Shown one piece after another: positions 7,819-16,160 of a stretch of 47,328 nt of DNA; the first letter of the stretch is position 1; each line of letters starts with the position of its first letter. The position numbers and the translations under genes were made by a program. This stretch comes from UBA9619 sp964630665 (lineage in GTDB: Bacteria; Pseudomonadota; Gammaproteobacteria; Arenicellales; UBA868): positions 1 to 47,328 of the forward strand of contig CAZVVN010000020.1 of NCBI GenBank assembly GCA_964630665.1. Reading direction: 5' to 3'. A model generated the notes under the pieces. The model did no database searches. It was given only the letters and a program-made list of their open reading frames with translations, and was not told the origin of the DNA.

Positions 7819-10182
7819 GTGAAAGAACTCATCATCCCATTTGACCAGGTCAACATGAACGACGTGTCCCGGGTCGGCGGTAAGAACGCCTCGCTGGGCG
7901 AAATGATCTCCCGTCTGTCTTCGGCAGGGATCCAGGTTCCCGGAGGATTCGCGACCACTTCCAGCGCCTACCAGATGTTCCTAGCAGGCAGTGCTCTGGC
8001 CGATCGCATTAACCATTTGCTGGATGACTTGGACACAGAGGATATCCGGCAACTCGCCGGTGCTGGGACCACGATCAGGAACTGGCTACTGGAAGCCCCA
8101 CTTCCAGAAGAACTGGAGCAAGCAATCCGCACCGCCTATGACCGATTGGGCTCGTCCCAGGACATAGCCGTTGCCGTTCGATCGTCGGCCACAGCAGAGG
8201 ATCTTCCCGAGGCTTCTTTTGCCGGACAACAAGAAAGCTTCCTCAACGTGCGTGGTATAGGACCTGTTCTAAACGCGGTCCGTAAGGTCTTCGCATCGCT
8301 GTTCAACGACCGGGCTATCGCTTACCGGGTACATCAGGGCTACGCCCACGCTGAGGTGGCGCTGTCTGTTGGAATACAACGGATGGTCCGCAGTGACCTC
8401 GGCGCCAGTGGGGTGATCTTCACCCTGGACACCGAATCTGGTTACAGCGATGCAGTCTTCATCACCGCTTCGTGGGGATTAGGCGAATGTGTTGTACAAG
8501 GATCCGTCAACCCGGATGAATTTTACGTACACAAACCCACCCTCGCCGCTGGAAGACCCTCCATCCTGCGACGCCAGATCGGCAGCAAGGCTGTGAAAAT
8601 GATCTTTGGCGAGGGACATGAAGCTGGACCGACACGAATCATTGACACTTCTCCGTCCGAACAGCAGCGGTTTTCGCTGAATGACCAGCAAGTAGAAGAA
8701 CTCGCGCGGAAGGCGGTGGCAATAGAACAGCACTACGGTCGTCCCATGGATATTGAATGGGGGCTCGACGGAGAAACCGGTGATCTGCTCATTCTCCAGG
8801 CCCGTCCGGAAACCGTCAAGAGCCATGCACAAGGGCAGTCCCTGGAACGATACCACTTGAAAGAAACCGCCCCCGTTCTGGCTAAGGGACGCAGTATTGG
8901 GCAGAAGATAGGCGCCGGTATGGTCCGTGTTGTCAAGTCGATCGCGCAACTCGACCGGGTCCAGGCAGGAGATGTCCTAGTCACAGATATGACTGATCCA
9001 GACTGGGAACCTGTGATGAAGCGGGCGGCTGCGATTGTCACGAACCGGGGCGGCCGAACCTGCCACGCTGCCATCATTGCCCGGGAACTTGGTATTCCGG
9101 CAGTGGTCGGATGTGGGGATGCCACCAAAGTTCTGGTTGATAGCAGCACAGCTACGGTCAGTTGCGCCGAGGGAGATACGGGGCTTGTATACCAGGGCAA
9201 CCTTGCTTTCGACGTCGAAAAGATCATGCTCGACACGATGCCGGAACTGCCATTCAAGATCACCATGAATGTCGGTAACCCGGATCGTGCGTTTGATTTT
9301 CAGCGACTCCCCAGTGCCGGGGTCGGGCTCGCCCGGCTGGAATTCATTATCAACAACACGATCGGGATCCACCCCAAGGCGCTGCTCAACTACCCACGTA
9401 TGCCAGAACCCATTCGACATCAGATCGATAGAGCTTGTGCCGGCTACGCTGAGCCCGTTGAATTCTTTGTTCGTAAGCTTGCCGAAGGCATCTCGACAAT
9501 TACTGCAGCCTTTTCGCCGGACCCTGTCATCATCCGCTTATCCGACTTCAAGTCGAACGAATATGCCAACTTGATCGGTGGTGAAGAGTTCGAACCCCAC
9601 GAAGAGAACCCGATGCTCGGCCTGCGCGGTGCTTCCCGGTATCTAAATTCTGGATTTCGTGACTGCTTCGAACTGGAGTGCCAGGCTCTGAAGTACGTTC
9701 GCGACACTATGGGACTGACCAATCTCTGGATCATGGTGCCTTTCGTACGAACCGTTCGTGAGGCCGAGCAGGTTGTTTTGCTACTTGAAGAAAACGGGCT
9801 AAAACGTGGGGTCAACGACCTCAAAGTGATCATGATGTGCGAGATTCCCGCCAATGCTCTGCTGGCGGAACAGTTCCTGCAACACTTCGACGGGTTTTCG
9901 ATCGGCTCGAATGACCTGACCCAGCTGACTCTGGGGTTGGACCGCGACTCTGCAGATATCGCTCATCTGTTCGATGAACGAGATGCGGCGGTCAAGACTC
10001 TTCTACACCAGGCTATCAGTGCCTGTCGTAAGCAAGGCAAGTATGTCGGGATCTGCGGACAAGGACCATCTGATCATCCGGACCTCGCCCGCTGGCTGAT
10101 GGACCAGGGCATCGACACGGTTTCTCTTAACCCCGATTCGGTGATCGAGACCTGGCTGTTCCTGGCCGGGGAACAGGAGTGA
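7819..10182 (+). CDS. ppsA: phosphoenolpyruvate synthase
   Basis: PpsA converts pyruvate, ATP and water to PEP, AMP and phosphate, the entry to gluconeogenesis. The 787-residue product has an N-terminal pyruvate-phosphate dikinase ATP-binding domain opening VGGKNASLGEM and a phosphohistidine swivelling domain with GGRTCHAAI, whose His416 is the phosphorylated residue. The conserved threonine two residues before the histidine (Thr414) is the target expected for PpsR. The C-terminal TIM barrel has the catalytic Cys746 in GICGQ. The start is GTG at 7819; it places the N-terminus correctly, although the ribosome-binding site is poor. Confidence 0.96.
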   Translation: MKELIIPFDQVNMNDVSRVGGKNASLGEMISRLSSAGIQVPGGFATTSSAYQMFLAGSALADRINHLLDDLDTEDIRQLAGAGTTIRNWLLEAPLPEELEQAIRTAYDRLGSSQDIAVAVRSSATAEDLPEASFAGQQESFLNVRGIGPVLNAVRKVFASLFNDRAIAYRVHQGYAHAEVALSVGIQRMVRSDLGASGVIFTLDTESGYSDAVFITASWGLGECVVQGSVNPDEFYVHKPTLAAGRPSILRRQIGSKAVKMIFGEGHEAGPTRIIDTSPSEQQRFSLNDQQVEELARKAVAIEQHYGRPMDIEWGLDGETGDLLILQARPETVKSHAQGQSLERYHLKETAPVLAKGRSIGQKIGAGMVRVVKSIAQLDRVQAGDVLVTDMTDPDWEPVMKRAAAIVTNRGGRTCHAAIIARELGIPAVVGCGDATKVLVDSSTATVSCAEGDTGLVYQGNLAFDVEKIMLDTMPELPFKITMNVGNPDRAFDFQRLPSAGVGLARLEFIINNTIGIHPKALLNYPRMPEPIRHQIDRACAGYAEPVEFFVRKLAEGISTITAAFSPDPVIIRLSDFKSNEYANLIGGEEFEPHEENPMLGLRGASRYLNSGFRDCFELECQALKYVRDTMGLTNLWIMVPFVRTVREAEQVVLLLEENGLKRGVNDLKVIMMCEIPANALLAEQFLQHFDGFSIGSNDLTQLTLGLDRDSADIAHLFDERDAAVKTLLHQAISACRKQGKYVGICGQGPSDHPDLARWLMDQGIDTVSLNPDSVIETWLFLAGEQE

Positions 10183-10199
10183 CCGGCGATATCCCTGAA

Positions 10200-11099
10200 C
10201 TATCCGGTATAGAAAGTACCGTCGCTGACCATCACGCAGTGGCCCCCTACCCAGCTGGCTGTCACAGAGCCGTTTTCCTTCAATGCGCGCACCTGAAGAG
10301 TACTGGGTCGACCGATTTCACTACCTTGACTGACCGTCCAGATAAACTCGCCGTGAGATGCGCTATGGTGGTGAGCAAGCAAAGCTCCCAGCGCACAGTT
10401 AGCGCTGCCTGTTGCTGGGTCTTCAAACATGCCATCCGCAGGTACAAACACTCGCGCCCGAATGTCGAACGCTCCCGAACCTGGGGTATACAGGTGTACC
10501 TCTGAGACCAGGCCTGAATCCCTCAGTCGGTCGAATCCCACGATGTTGACTCGCGCCCGGGACAGCACTGAACTGTCTCGGACTCTGGCAAACAAGAACG
10601 GCAAACCTACCGAAGCAACTCCAGGGGTATGAACTGAGGTGTCAAAATCATCGATCGCAAGCGACACAGCGACCGACAGGGTCTCAATGTCGGCCACCGG
10701 ACCCAGAGTCAGCGTTTCTGGCGCCTTGAGCTCAAACCAAAGAGAATCACGGGCCGTTCGCTGTATGCTGACGGAAACCGGCCCGGCGGCTTGCTCGAAG
10801 ACGATCGATCGAGGCAACTCCCCCGCTCCCAGTTCACCCGTTGTCGCCAGCACAAACGCCGTACCTATAGTGGGATGACCGGCAAATGGCACCTCGATCG
10901 TCGGGGTAAAGATTCGAACATGCCGAGTCTGCCCCTTCTCCGATGGTAGAACGAATGTGCTCTCGGAATAATTAATCTCTCTGGCAATCTGTTGCATCTG
11001 CAGATCGGACAACCCGCGTGCGTCGGGAAAAACGGCTAGCTGATTGCCACCAAAACGTGCCTCAGTAAACACATCACAGATAAAGTATTGGTAATTCAG
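10200..11099 (-). CDS. PhzF-family isomerase-like protein (apparent CTG start)
   Basis: The product is a PhzF-fold protein of the diaminopimelate-epimerase superfamily; members include the phenazine isomerase PhzF and many uncharacterised enzymes. Motifs are FGGNQLAVF near the N-terminus, NYSESTF with the probable catalytic glutamate (Glu46 from the CTG), FAGHPTIG, and the C-terminal DPATGSANCALGA. The frame is open upstream to a TGA and holds no ATG; GTG at 11072 would delete the first conserved strand (YQYFICDVF). A CTG at 11099, with GGAG seven bases upstream, restores the full family N-terminus and gives 299 residues. The substrate is unknown. No other phenazine genes are nearby. It is convergent with ppsA, 17 bases apart. 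Confidence 0.85.
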   Translation of the reverse strand: MNYQYFICDVFTEARFGGNQLAVFPDARGLSDLQMQQIAREINYSESTFVLPSEKGQTRHVRIFTPTIEVPFAGHPTIGTAFVLATTGELGAGELPRSIVFEQAAGPVSVSIQRTARDSLWFELKAPETLTLGPVADIETLSVAVSLAIDDFDTSVHTPGVASVGLPFLFARVRDSSVLSRARVNIVGFDRLRDSGLVSEVHLYTPGSGAFDIRARVFVPADGMFEDPATGSANCALGALLAHHHSASHGEFIWTVSQGSEIGRPSTLQVRALKENGSVTASWVGGHCVMVSDGTFYTG

Positions 11100-11226
11100 A
11101 AGATAACTCCATCAAAAGGTCCAAACCAGTCCAATCCGAATTCCGGAATTGCGTCCCAGCCAATGAAGGTCAGCAATTGAACGAATTGACCGATCTGCAC
11201 AACGGTCTTTTGGTCGCGGCACAAAC

Positions 11227-11730
11227 TCACCCACAAACATATGCGCGTACCCGCCAGCGGTCTGGCTTGATACTGAGCAGCAGGCAGGACGACCCGCCCT
11301 TGGTTCTGAGACGGCCTGCAGCACCGGGATTTAGCACCCAGGGTCGCTTCGCTGTGTCCATTTTCCTGACATGGGTATGTCCATAAGCGATCGCCCTGGC
11401 TTCGGGGTACTTCAGTCGAAGTCTGGCGTGGTAATTCGCAGTGTCCCAAATCCTGTGGCCATGCTCGACCGCCAGAACACCACCGGGTAGGTCCAGTTGG
11501 ATACTCGCAGGTAGATCGACCAGCGCAGCGTAGTCGCTGGTCGGCCATTTCGCCTCAGTATCGTTGTTTCCAGCAACGGCTAGCACCCGGCCATGACGCG
11601 GCGTCAGACAGTCCAGTACCCCGGCACGGCCAATGTCGCCTGCATGCACCACGAGATCGACCTTTCGGGCCAACTCGGCAATGTTCGGGTCGACAAAGCC
11701 GTGTGTATCGGACAGCACCAGAACCTTCAT
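11227..11730 (-). CDS. YfcE/MJ0936-type metallophosphoesterase
   Basis: This is a 167-residue calcineurin-like phosphodiesterase. The dimetal motifs appear in order: SDTHG (7-11), GD (31-32), GNND (54-57), HGH (90-92) and GHTH (117-120). The short length without extra domains matches the YfcE/MJ0936 group, which hydrolyses phosphodiesters of unknown physiological identity. Its ATG overlaps the stop of the small upstream ORF by four bases (ATGA), so it is probably translated from the apr transcript. Confidence 0.9.
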   Translation of the reverse strand: MKVLVLSDTHGFVDPNIAELARKVDLVVHAGDIGRAGVLDCLTPRHGRVLAVAGNNDTEAKWPTSDYAALVDLPASIQLDLPGGVLAVEHGHRIWDTANYHARLRLKYPEARAIAYGHTHVRKMDTAKRPWVLNPGAAGRLRTKGGSSCLLLSIKPDRWRVRAYVCG

Positions 11731-11888
11731 TCGGTATCAGTGCCGTGGGGCGCACCATCGCTCTGACCTATGACGGGCAGACCGGTTCCACAGAGCGGAC
11801 ACTGACGGCTAGCCGGGCACGTCTCAATTGCTATCTCGTCGTAGAGAGCCTGTTTCAGAATTCGATTCGACAAACTCCGTTCAGTCAA
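11727..11888 (-). CDS. possible 53-residue protein between aprA and the phosphoesterase
   Basis: A frame following aprA ends in TGA at 11727 and overlaps the phosphoesterase ATG by four bases. The best start is a TTG at 11888, which overlaps the end of aprA; no strong ribosome-binding site is visible. The product has a helical-looking first half and then cysteines in the pattern CPASRQCPLCGTGLP (C-x6-C-x2-C), suggestive of a metal site. No family is recognised. The tight overlap supports translation, but the frame could be an extension by chance. Confidence 0.45.
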   Translation of the reverse strand: MTERSLSNRILKQALYDEIAIETCPASRQCPLCGTGLPVIGQSDGAPHGTDTE

Positions 11889-13725
11889 CGATGTGATACA
11901 CGGGGGCCTTTTCCATCGCCCAGTCCCCGGATTCTCGGTCGTATTGGGACAAAGTGAAGCAATGCCAATCGGTATCATTAAGCTGCATATGATCTCCCCG
12001 ATAGTAATACCCAGGCCACCGCGTTTCGGTCCGGAACATCGTGTGATGGGTCACAGACTCAGAGGCCAGAAGCCGGTGCTGTAGTTCCCAGGCTCGCATC
12101 AACTGGTGAAGGTCTTCGGCAGCGAGATGGTCGAGATCCTCCCTCAACATGCCCAAAAGCTCAAGTCCGCGGGTGAGTAACGGTTCGTTGGTCATATAGT
12201 TGGCGCTGATACCGCCGACGTATTCGTCCATGATCTTCTCAAGACGCTGAAGACCATTGAGTGGCAGAATATAACTCGGTGAAACGGTTCCAGCGACAAT
12301 CTCATTGCGACCGACCTGATAATTCTCCAAGGGTTGAAAGACTGTTTTCTTCAGATCTTCGTACTGCTTCTCACTGATCTTGAGTTTCTCATTCGTCATG
12401 TCGTTCACATAGTTGACCGCAGCCTTCGCAGCGATCCGGCCTTCAGTAAAGGATCCCGATGAGAACTTGTGCGCAGTACCACCGATGGTGTCACCAGCTC
12501 CAAACAGTCCTTCGACGGTCATCATCCGGTTATACCCCCACTGGTAATCAGAGGGCGCATAGTCCGAAGGACCACTCGCCCAGGCGCCCGAACAGGTAGC
12601 GTGGGAACCCATGACATATGGCTCGGAGGTGGTCAGCTCGGGATTGACATGCTTGGGATCAATGTTCTGCGATGCCCAAACTACCGCCTGCCCAATCGTC
12701 ATGCCCAGGAAGTTCTCCCAACCGACCTGCTCCTTATGCGGGTCCTGAAAGGCCTCCTTGGTTACCATGTGGATCGGCCCACGCCCGGCTTTGACCTCCT
12801 CGAGAAATGCGTGGTTGCGCAGACAAGTCGGTACCGGTTGCCGATCGATGTAATCCCCGACCAGATCCTTCGTATGCTCATACCACTTGGATTCGTACTC
12901 CTCTCCATAGGCATTCTGCGTGTAAGTCTTGAGATGGAGAAAGTAGGCGCCGACCGGACCATAGCCGTCCTTGAATCGGGTCAGCACAATCCGGTTCTCC
13001 ATCTGGGTCATCTTGGCTCCGACTAGAATCGGCAACGCGTAGGCTGAGGCACTGCTCCACGGTGCATACCATGTGCGTCCCATACCTTCTCCCACTGCGC
13101 GGGGCTTATAGATGTGTGATGCACCACCGGCGCATACGATGACCGCCTTGGCGCGAAAGACATAGAAATCCCCTGTCCGAACGTTGAAACCAACGGCACC
13201 GGCAACCCGGTTGGGCTTGGCCTCGTCCATCAGAAGGTGGGTCACCATAATTCGGTTGTAGACCTCCGATGCAGCATTGCGGGCAGCCTCGGCGACAATG
13301 GGTTTGTAGCTTTCACCGTGAATCATGATCTGCCATTTACCTTCGCGTAGATAGCGTCCGGTATCCGGATTCTTCATGATCGGGAGACCCCACTCCTCGA
13401 ACTTGTGTACCGAGGAGTCGACATGGCGAGCTATGTCGTAACCCAGGTCTTCGCGCACGAGGCCCATGAGGTCATTGCGGGCGTAGCGCACATGATCCTC
13501 TGGCTGGTTCTCGTCCCACTGCATACCCATGTAACAGTTGATCGCATACAAACCCTGCGCGACTGCACCGCTACGCTCGATGTTCGCCTTTTCAACGCAG
13601 ACAATCTTCAGGTCCCTCCCCCAGTACCTGGACTCGTAGGTGGCCCCACACCCGGCCATGCCGCCCCCGATCACCAGAACATCCGATTCGACGAAAACCG
13701 TCTTGCGTCCAGCAAATAGTCCCAT
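11881..13725 (-). CDS. aprA: dissimilatory adenylylsulfate reductase alpha subunit
   Basis: AprA is the FAD-bearing catalytic subunit of APS reductase. In sulfur oxidisers it works in reverse, oxidising sulfite with AMP to APS in the cytoplasm. The 614-residue protein has the FAD dinucleotide motif GGGMAG (20-25) and the long substrate domain with TCSGAWASGPSD. The late GYYYRGDH stretch is typical of AprA and not of the fumarate reductase paralogues. The aprB stop and the aprA start share one base (TGATG). Whether it runs oxidatively here is inferred from the adjacent aprM and the lack of visible sulfate-reduction genes. Confidence 0.97.
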   Translation of the reverse strand: MGLFAGRKTVFVESDVLVIGGGMAGCGATYESRYWGRDLKIVCVEKANIERSGAVAQGLYAINCYMGMQWDENQPEDHVRYARNDLMGLVREDLGYDIARHVDSSVHKFEEWGLPIMKNPDTGRYLREGKWQIMIHGESYKPIVAEAARNAASEVYNRIMVTHLLMDEAKPNRVAGAVGFNVRTGDFYVFRAKAVIVCAGGASHIYKPRAVGEGMGRTWYAPWSSASAYALPILVGAKMTQMENRIVLTRFKDGYGPVGAYFLHLKTYTQNAYGEEYESKWYEHTKDLVGDYIDRQPVPTCLRNHAFLEEVKAGRGPIHMVTKEAFQDPHKEQVGWENFLGMTIGQAVVWASQNIDPKHVNPELTTSEPYVMGSHATCSGAWASGPSDYAPSDYQWGYNRMMTVEGLFGAGDTIGGTAHKFSSGSFTEGRIAAKAAVNYVNDMTNEKLKISEKQYEDLKKTVFQPLENYQVGRNEIVAGTVSPSYILPLNGLQRLEKIMDEYVGGISANYMTNEPLLTRGLELLGMLREDLDHLAAEDLHQLMRAWELQHRLLASESVTHHTMFRTETRWPGYYYRGDHMQLNDTDWHCFTLSQYDRESGDWAMEKAPVYHIVD

Positions 13726-14189
13726 CAGGCCACCCCCTGCACGAGTTGATCAGGCGTCAAGGCCGGCAATCCGCCTGGGACGTTGAGCGCATCCGGCTCG
13801 TGTGCGAGTTCCTGGGATTGCATGGCTTCGGCGTCAGGCATCTCAAGCTCAGCCGGTGACGGAATGGAGCCCCATTCGGTGGTCCGGATGGGCGAGACAA
13901 AATTCTTCTCGTGGCCGTTACGAAACCTAATCTTCCACGAAATCGTCGCCTTGGCTTCTTCCCGGAGCACTCGTACACTGTGGCCGAGCGGCGCAAAGTC
14001 AGCATATCCGCGGGCGTCAATTGCATTTTGCGGACAGGCCTTCACGCAGGAGTAGCACTCCCAGCACATATTGGGCTCGATGTTGTAGGCACGACGATAG
14101 GTCTCATCGATGTGCATGATGTCGGATGGGCAGATATCCACGCAATGTCCACAACCGTCGCAACGGGTCATATAAACAAAGGTTGGCAT
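13725..14189 (-). CDS. aprB: dissimilatory adenylylsulfate reductase beta subunit
   Basis: AprB is the ferredoxin-like subunit that carries two [4Fe-4S] clusters and hands electrons between AprA and the membrane partner. The cluster ligands are Cys10/13/16/20 and Cys42/45/48/52. The C-terminal tail (from about residue 85) wraps AprA in known structures and includes the EWGSI stretch. The length of 154 residues is normal. It lies 43 bases after aprM and directly precedes aprA. The nearest ribosome-binding site, AGGAG, is rather far (13 bases) from the ATG. Confidence 0.97.
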   Translation of the reverse strand: MPTFVYMTRCDGCGHCVDICPSDIMHIDETYRRAYNIEPNMCWECYSCVKACPQNAIDARGYADFAPLGHSVRVLREEAKATISWKIRFRNGHEKNFVSPIRTTEWGSIPSPAELEMPDAEAMQSQELAHEPDALNVPGGLPALTPDQLVQGVA

Positions 14190-14232
14190 GATGTTCTGTT
14201 ATCTCCTGTAGAAAAGTCTCGCGAAAGAGTGA

Positions 14233-15018
14233 TCAATAATGTCGCGCGGTCCGGTTGGTAGTGCCGAAAACTTCGGGTTTATCGGCAGGAACCGGCAGGT
14301 TGCTCCTGGAACCGTCTGCTTCTGAGATTCGTTTCTGAAGGGCCGCTGCTGGTTTGTAGAACATGTGTGAGAACTTTGACCACGGAACAGATCCGAAGAG
14401 CACTGTCGTGGCGATCAGGTACAAACCGAACAACAGGGTTGACCACGAGCCATCCGCCACCTCTACGCACGACCAGATCAGGCCCAGTGTCACACTCACC
14501 AAGAGTGAAAGTATGAAAAGGTCAGCCCGCACAATTCGCAACGGTGAATTACCTTCCGCCGCGACATCAACCCGAATGAAGAACCAGAACCAGTAACCGC
14601 CGACACAGACCAGCAAGCCACCGAAATACCACAGTAATGGCCATATAGCGGGCGTGGGAGTCGCGGGCGTAGAGTAACAGAACACCATGATGGCGGTACT
14701 GATCACGTATGCCAGGAAACCATACATTGTCAGGAGGTGGGCAATTCTACGTCGCACATTGCAGAATTCACCGGACATCAGACCGTCTACAACAGCACTC
14801 TGGACCGCCAGAGACACCATCTCCCCACGGCTGACTTGCTGCGTACTGTTGTCCCTGGCTTTATCCCAGTTATCAAAAAAGTACTTGGCGCTCTTTTTGT
14901 GAATTGTGTCGAAGAGTGTGCCACCCGCGACCAGGAGCACCATGATGACGATGTACGTCTGCATGAAGGCCGGTGGTATAGACATCGAAAGCTCGGCAAA
15001 CGGATTGATAGTAAACAT
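14233..15018 (-). CDS. aprM: AprM, putative membrane anchor of APS reductase
   Basis: The product is an integral membrane protein of 261 residues with about five hydrophobic helices. AprM replaces QmoABC in some sulfur oxidisers and is thought to link AprBA to the quinone pool. The order aprM-aprB-aprA matches that of Chromatiaceae. The ATG at 15018 is chosen because AGAGG lies seven bases upstream; the longer frame from a GTG at 15042 has no such site and would overlap the small upstream ORF. Assignment rests on context, size and topology. Confidence 0.87.
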   Translation of the reverse strand: MFTINPFAELSMSIPPAFMQTYIVIMVLLVAGGTLFDTIHKKSAKYFFDNWDKARDNSTQQVSRGEMVSLAVQSAVVDGLMSGEFCNVRRRIAHLLTMYGFLAYVISTAIMVFCYSTPATPTPAIWPLLWYFGGLLVCVGGYWFWFFIRVDVAAEGNSPLRIVRADLFILSLLVSVTLGLIWSCVEVADGSWSTLLFGLYLIATTVLFGSVPWSKFSHMFYKPAAALQKRISEADGSRSNLPVPADKPEVFGTTNRTARHY

Positions 15019-15022
15019 TACA

Positions 15023-15151
15023 TTACCTCTGTTTCCCGACACGGCGACTGTGTCGATGGCGACCGAGAATCATGTGAGCAGACACACAGGCAGGCCGTTT
15101 GTCCTGATCAAGGCAGGCATAGAATTGATCGTTACATACTTGAGCCGGCAT
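15023..15151 (-). CDS. putative 42-residue small protein leading the apr operon
   Basis: A perfect Shine-Dalgarno, AAGGAGG, lies seven bases before the ATG at 15151. The frame runs 42 codons and its TAA is four bases before the aprM ATG; the aprM ribosome-binding site is embedded in its last codons. The product has three cysteines (6, 13, 22) in its first half and a strongly basic His/Arg tail, with no signal peptide or membrane segment. I recognise no family. Spacing and signals argue for a real, coupled gene. It might also act as a leader peptide whose translation opens aprM. Confidence 0.65.
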   Translation of the reverse strand: MPAQVCNDQFYACLDQDKRPACVSAHMILGRHRHSRRVGKQR

Positions 15152-15195
15152 TTCTTTCCCTCCTTGAGAGCGTCGATACCCGGCATCACATCGCT

Positions 15196-15210
15196 CCCTT
15201 AACATAAGGG
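15196..15210. promoter_or_regulatory. inverted repeat CCCTTA-ACA-TAAGGG upstream of the apr operon
   Basis: This perfect 6-base inverted repeat lies 45 bases before the first small ORF of the apr operon. On the minus strand it overlaps a possible -10 (TATGTT) with a TTGGCG about 18 bases upstream. It may be an operator. No matching regulator is known to me. Confidence 0.4.
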
Positions 15211-15253
15211 ATGCAACGAACGGCCGCCAAGCACTTTCCGGGAATCAGCGTAC

Positions 15254-15271
15254 TGGCCTTGGGTAAGGCCA
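15254..15271. promoter_or_regulatory. TGGCCTT-GGGT-AAGGCCA hairpin upstream of the apr operon
   Basis: A perfect 7-base inverted repeat with a 4-base loop. A further palindrome AAGGCCTT lies at 15285-15292, so the GGCCTT element occurs repeatedly here. It could be a DNA-binding site or part of an untranslated leader. It lacks a T-run and is not a standard terminator. Confidence 0.35.
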
Positions 15272-15349
15272 ACAGTGGAACTTTAAGGCCTTCCAGCATT
15301 CGAGACTAATCAGTATTTTCGGTGGCTTCGATAAAAGGTGTTTATTTTT

Positions 15350-15375
15350 GCCTGCCCGGCAACGGCCGGGCAGGC
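15350..15375 (-). terminator. strong stem-loop just after lgt
   Basis: An 11-base perfect GC-rich stem (GCCTGCCCGGC) with a 4-base loop begins two bases after the lgt stop. On the minus strand it is followed by CAAAAATAAA instead of a T-run, so it is not a canonical intrinsic terminator. It may protect the mRNA 3' end or work with Rho. Confidence 0.5.
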
Positions 15376-15377
15376 TG

Positions 15378-16160
15378 TTACCCGGAATTCGGCCTGCCAC
15401 GGTACAGCAGCCACAGACCGATCAGCAGCATGGGCCCACAAAGCAACTGGCCCATCGAGAACCGATCAATCAGCAGGAACCCCAGATGAGCATCTGGCTC
15501 CCGAAAAAACTCGCTCAGAAAGCGGAAAACGGCATAACCGATAAGGAAGAGACCGGATACTCTACCTGGTAATCGGGGCCTCGAAGAGTAAATCCAGACC
15601 ATGGCAAACAGAACCAGGCCTTCGAGTCCCGCCTCGTAAAGTTGCGAGGGATGACGGGCGGGTGGGCCCACAGCAGGAAACACCATGGCCCAGGGCACGT
15701 CACTCACCCGCCCCCAGAGTTCCTGATTGATGAAATTGCCCAGACGTCCTGCGCCGAGCCCTAGTGCACACAAAGGTGCCAAAAAATCGGCCACAGACAA
15801 AAAAGTCCGCTGGTGACGCCTGGCGTAGAGATACAAAGCAACGCACACCCCGAGCAACCCGCCATGAAAAGACATACCACCTTTCCAGATGAACAGCAGC
15901 GAAACTGGGTGCTGTAGGTAATGAGCCGAGTTATAGAACAGCGCATAACCCAAGCGGCCACCGAGAACCACACCCAGAGCAACGTAAAAAAGAAGATCCC
16001 AGACCTGCTGCGATGTCCAGCCCGAATTCGGTCTGCCGGCTCGCACCAGACCCAGCAGACCGCCCAGGAGAAAACCGGCCAGGTACATCACCCCGTACCA
16101 GTAGACAGTCAGCGGGCCGAGCGAGAAAACGACAGGGTCAATCTGCGGGTAATTCAACAT
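15378..16160 (-). CDS. lgt: phosphatidylglycerol:prolipoprotein diacylglyceryl transferase
   Basis: Lgt moves diacylglycerol from phosphatidylglycerol to the lipobox cysteine of prolipoproteins in the inner membrane. The ATG at 16160 gives the typical opening NYPQIDPVVFSLGPL. The signature GRLGNFINQELWGR spans 138-151, His99 sits in MSFHGG and HPSQLYE is at 170-176. Seven hydrophobic helices are evident. The length of 261 residues is close to the usual 270-290. A longer frame from 16202 is less likely because it adds residues not seen in the family. Confidence 0.95.
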   Translation of the reverse strand: MLNYPQIDPVVFSLGPLTVYWYGVMYLAGFLLGGLLGLVRAGRPNSGWTSQQVWDLLFYVALGVVLGGRLGYALFYNSAHYLQHPVSLLFIWKGGMSFHGGLLGVCVALYLYARRHQRTFLSVADFLAPLCALGLGAGRLGNFINQELWGRVSDVPWAMVFPAVGPPARHPSQLYEAGLEGLVLFAMVWIYSSRPRLPGRVSGLFLIGYAVFRFLSEFFREPDAHLGFLLIDRFSMGQLLCGPMLLIGLWLLYRGRPNSG

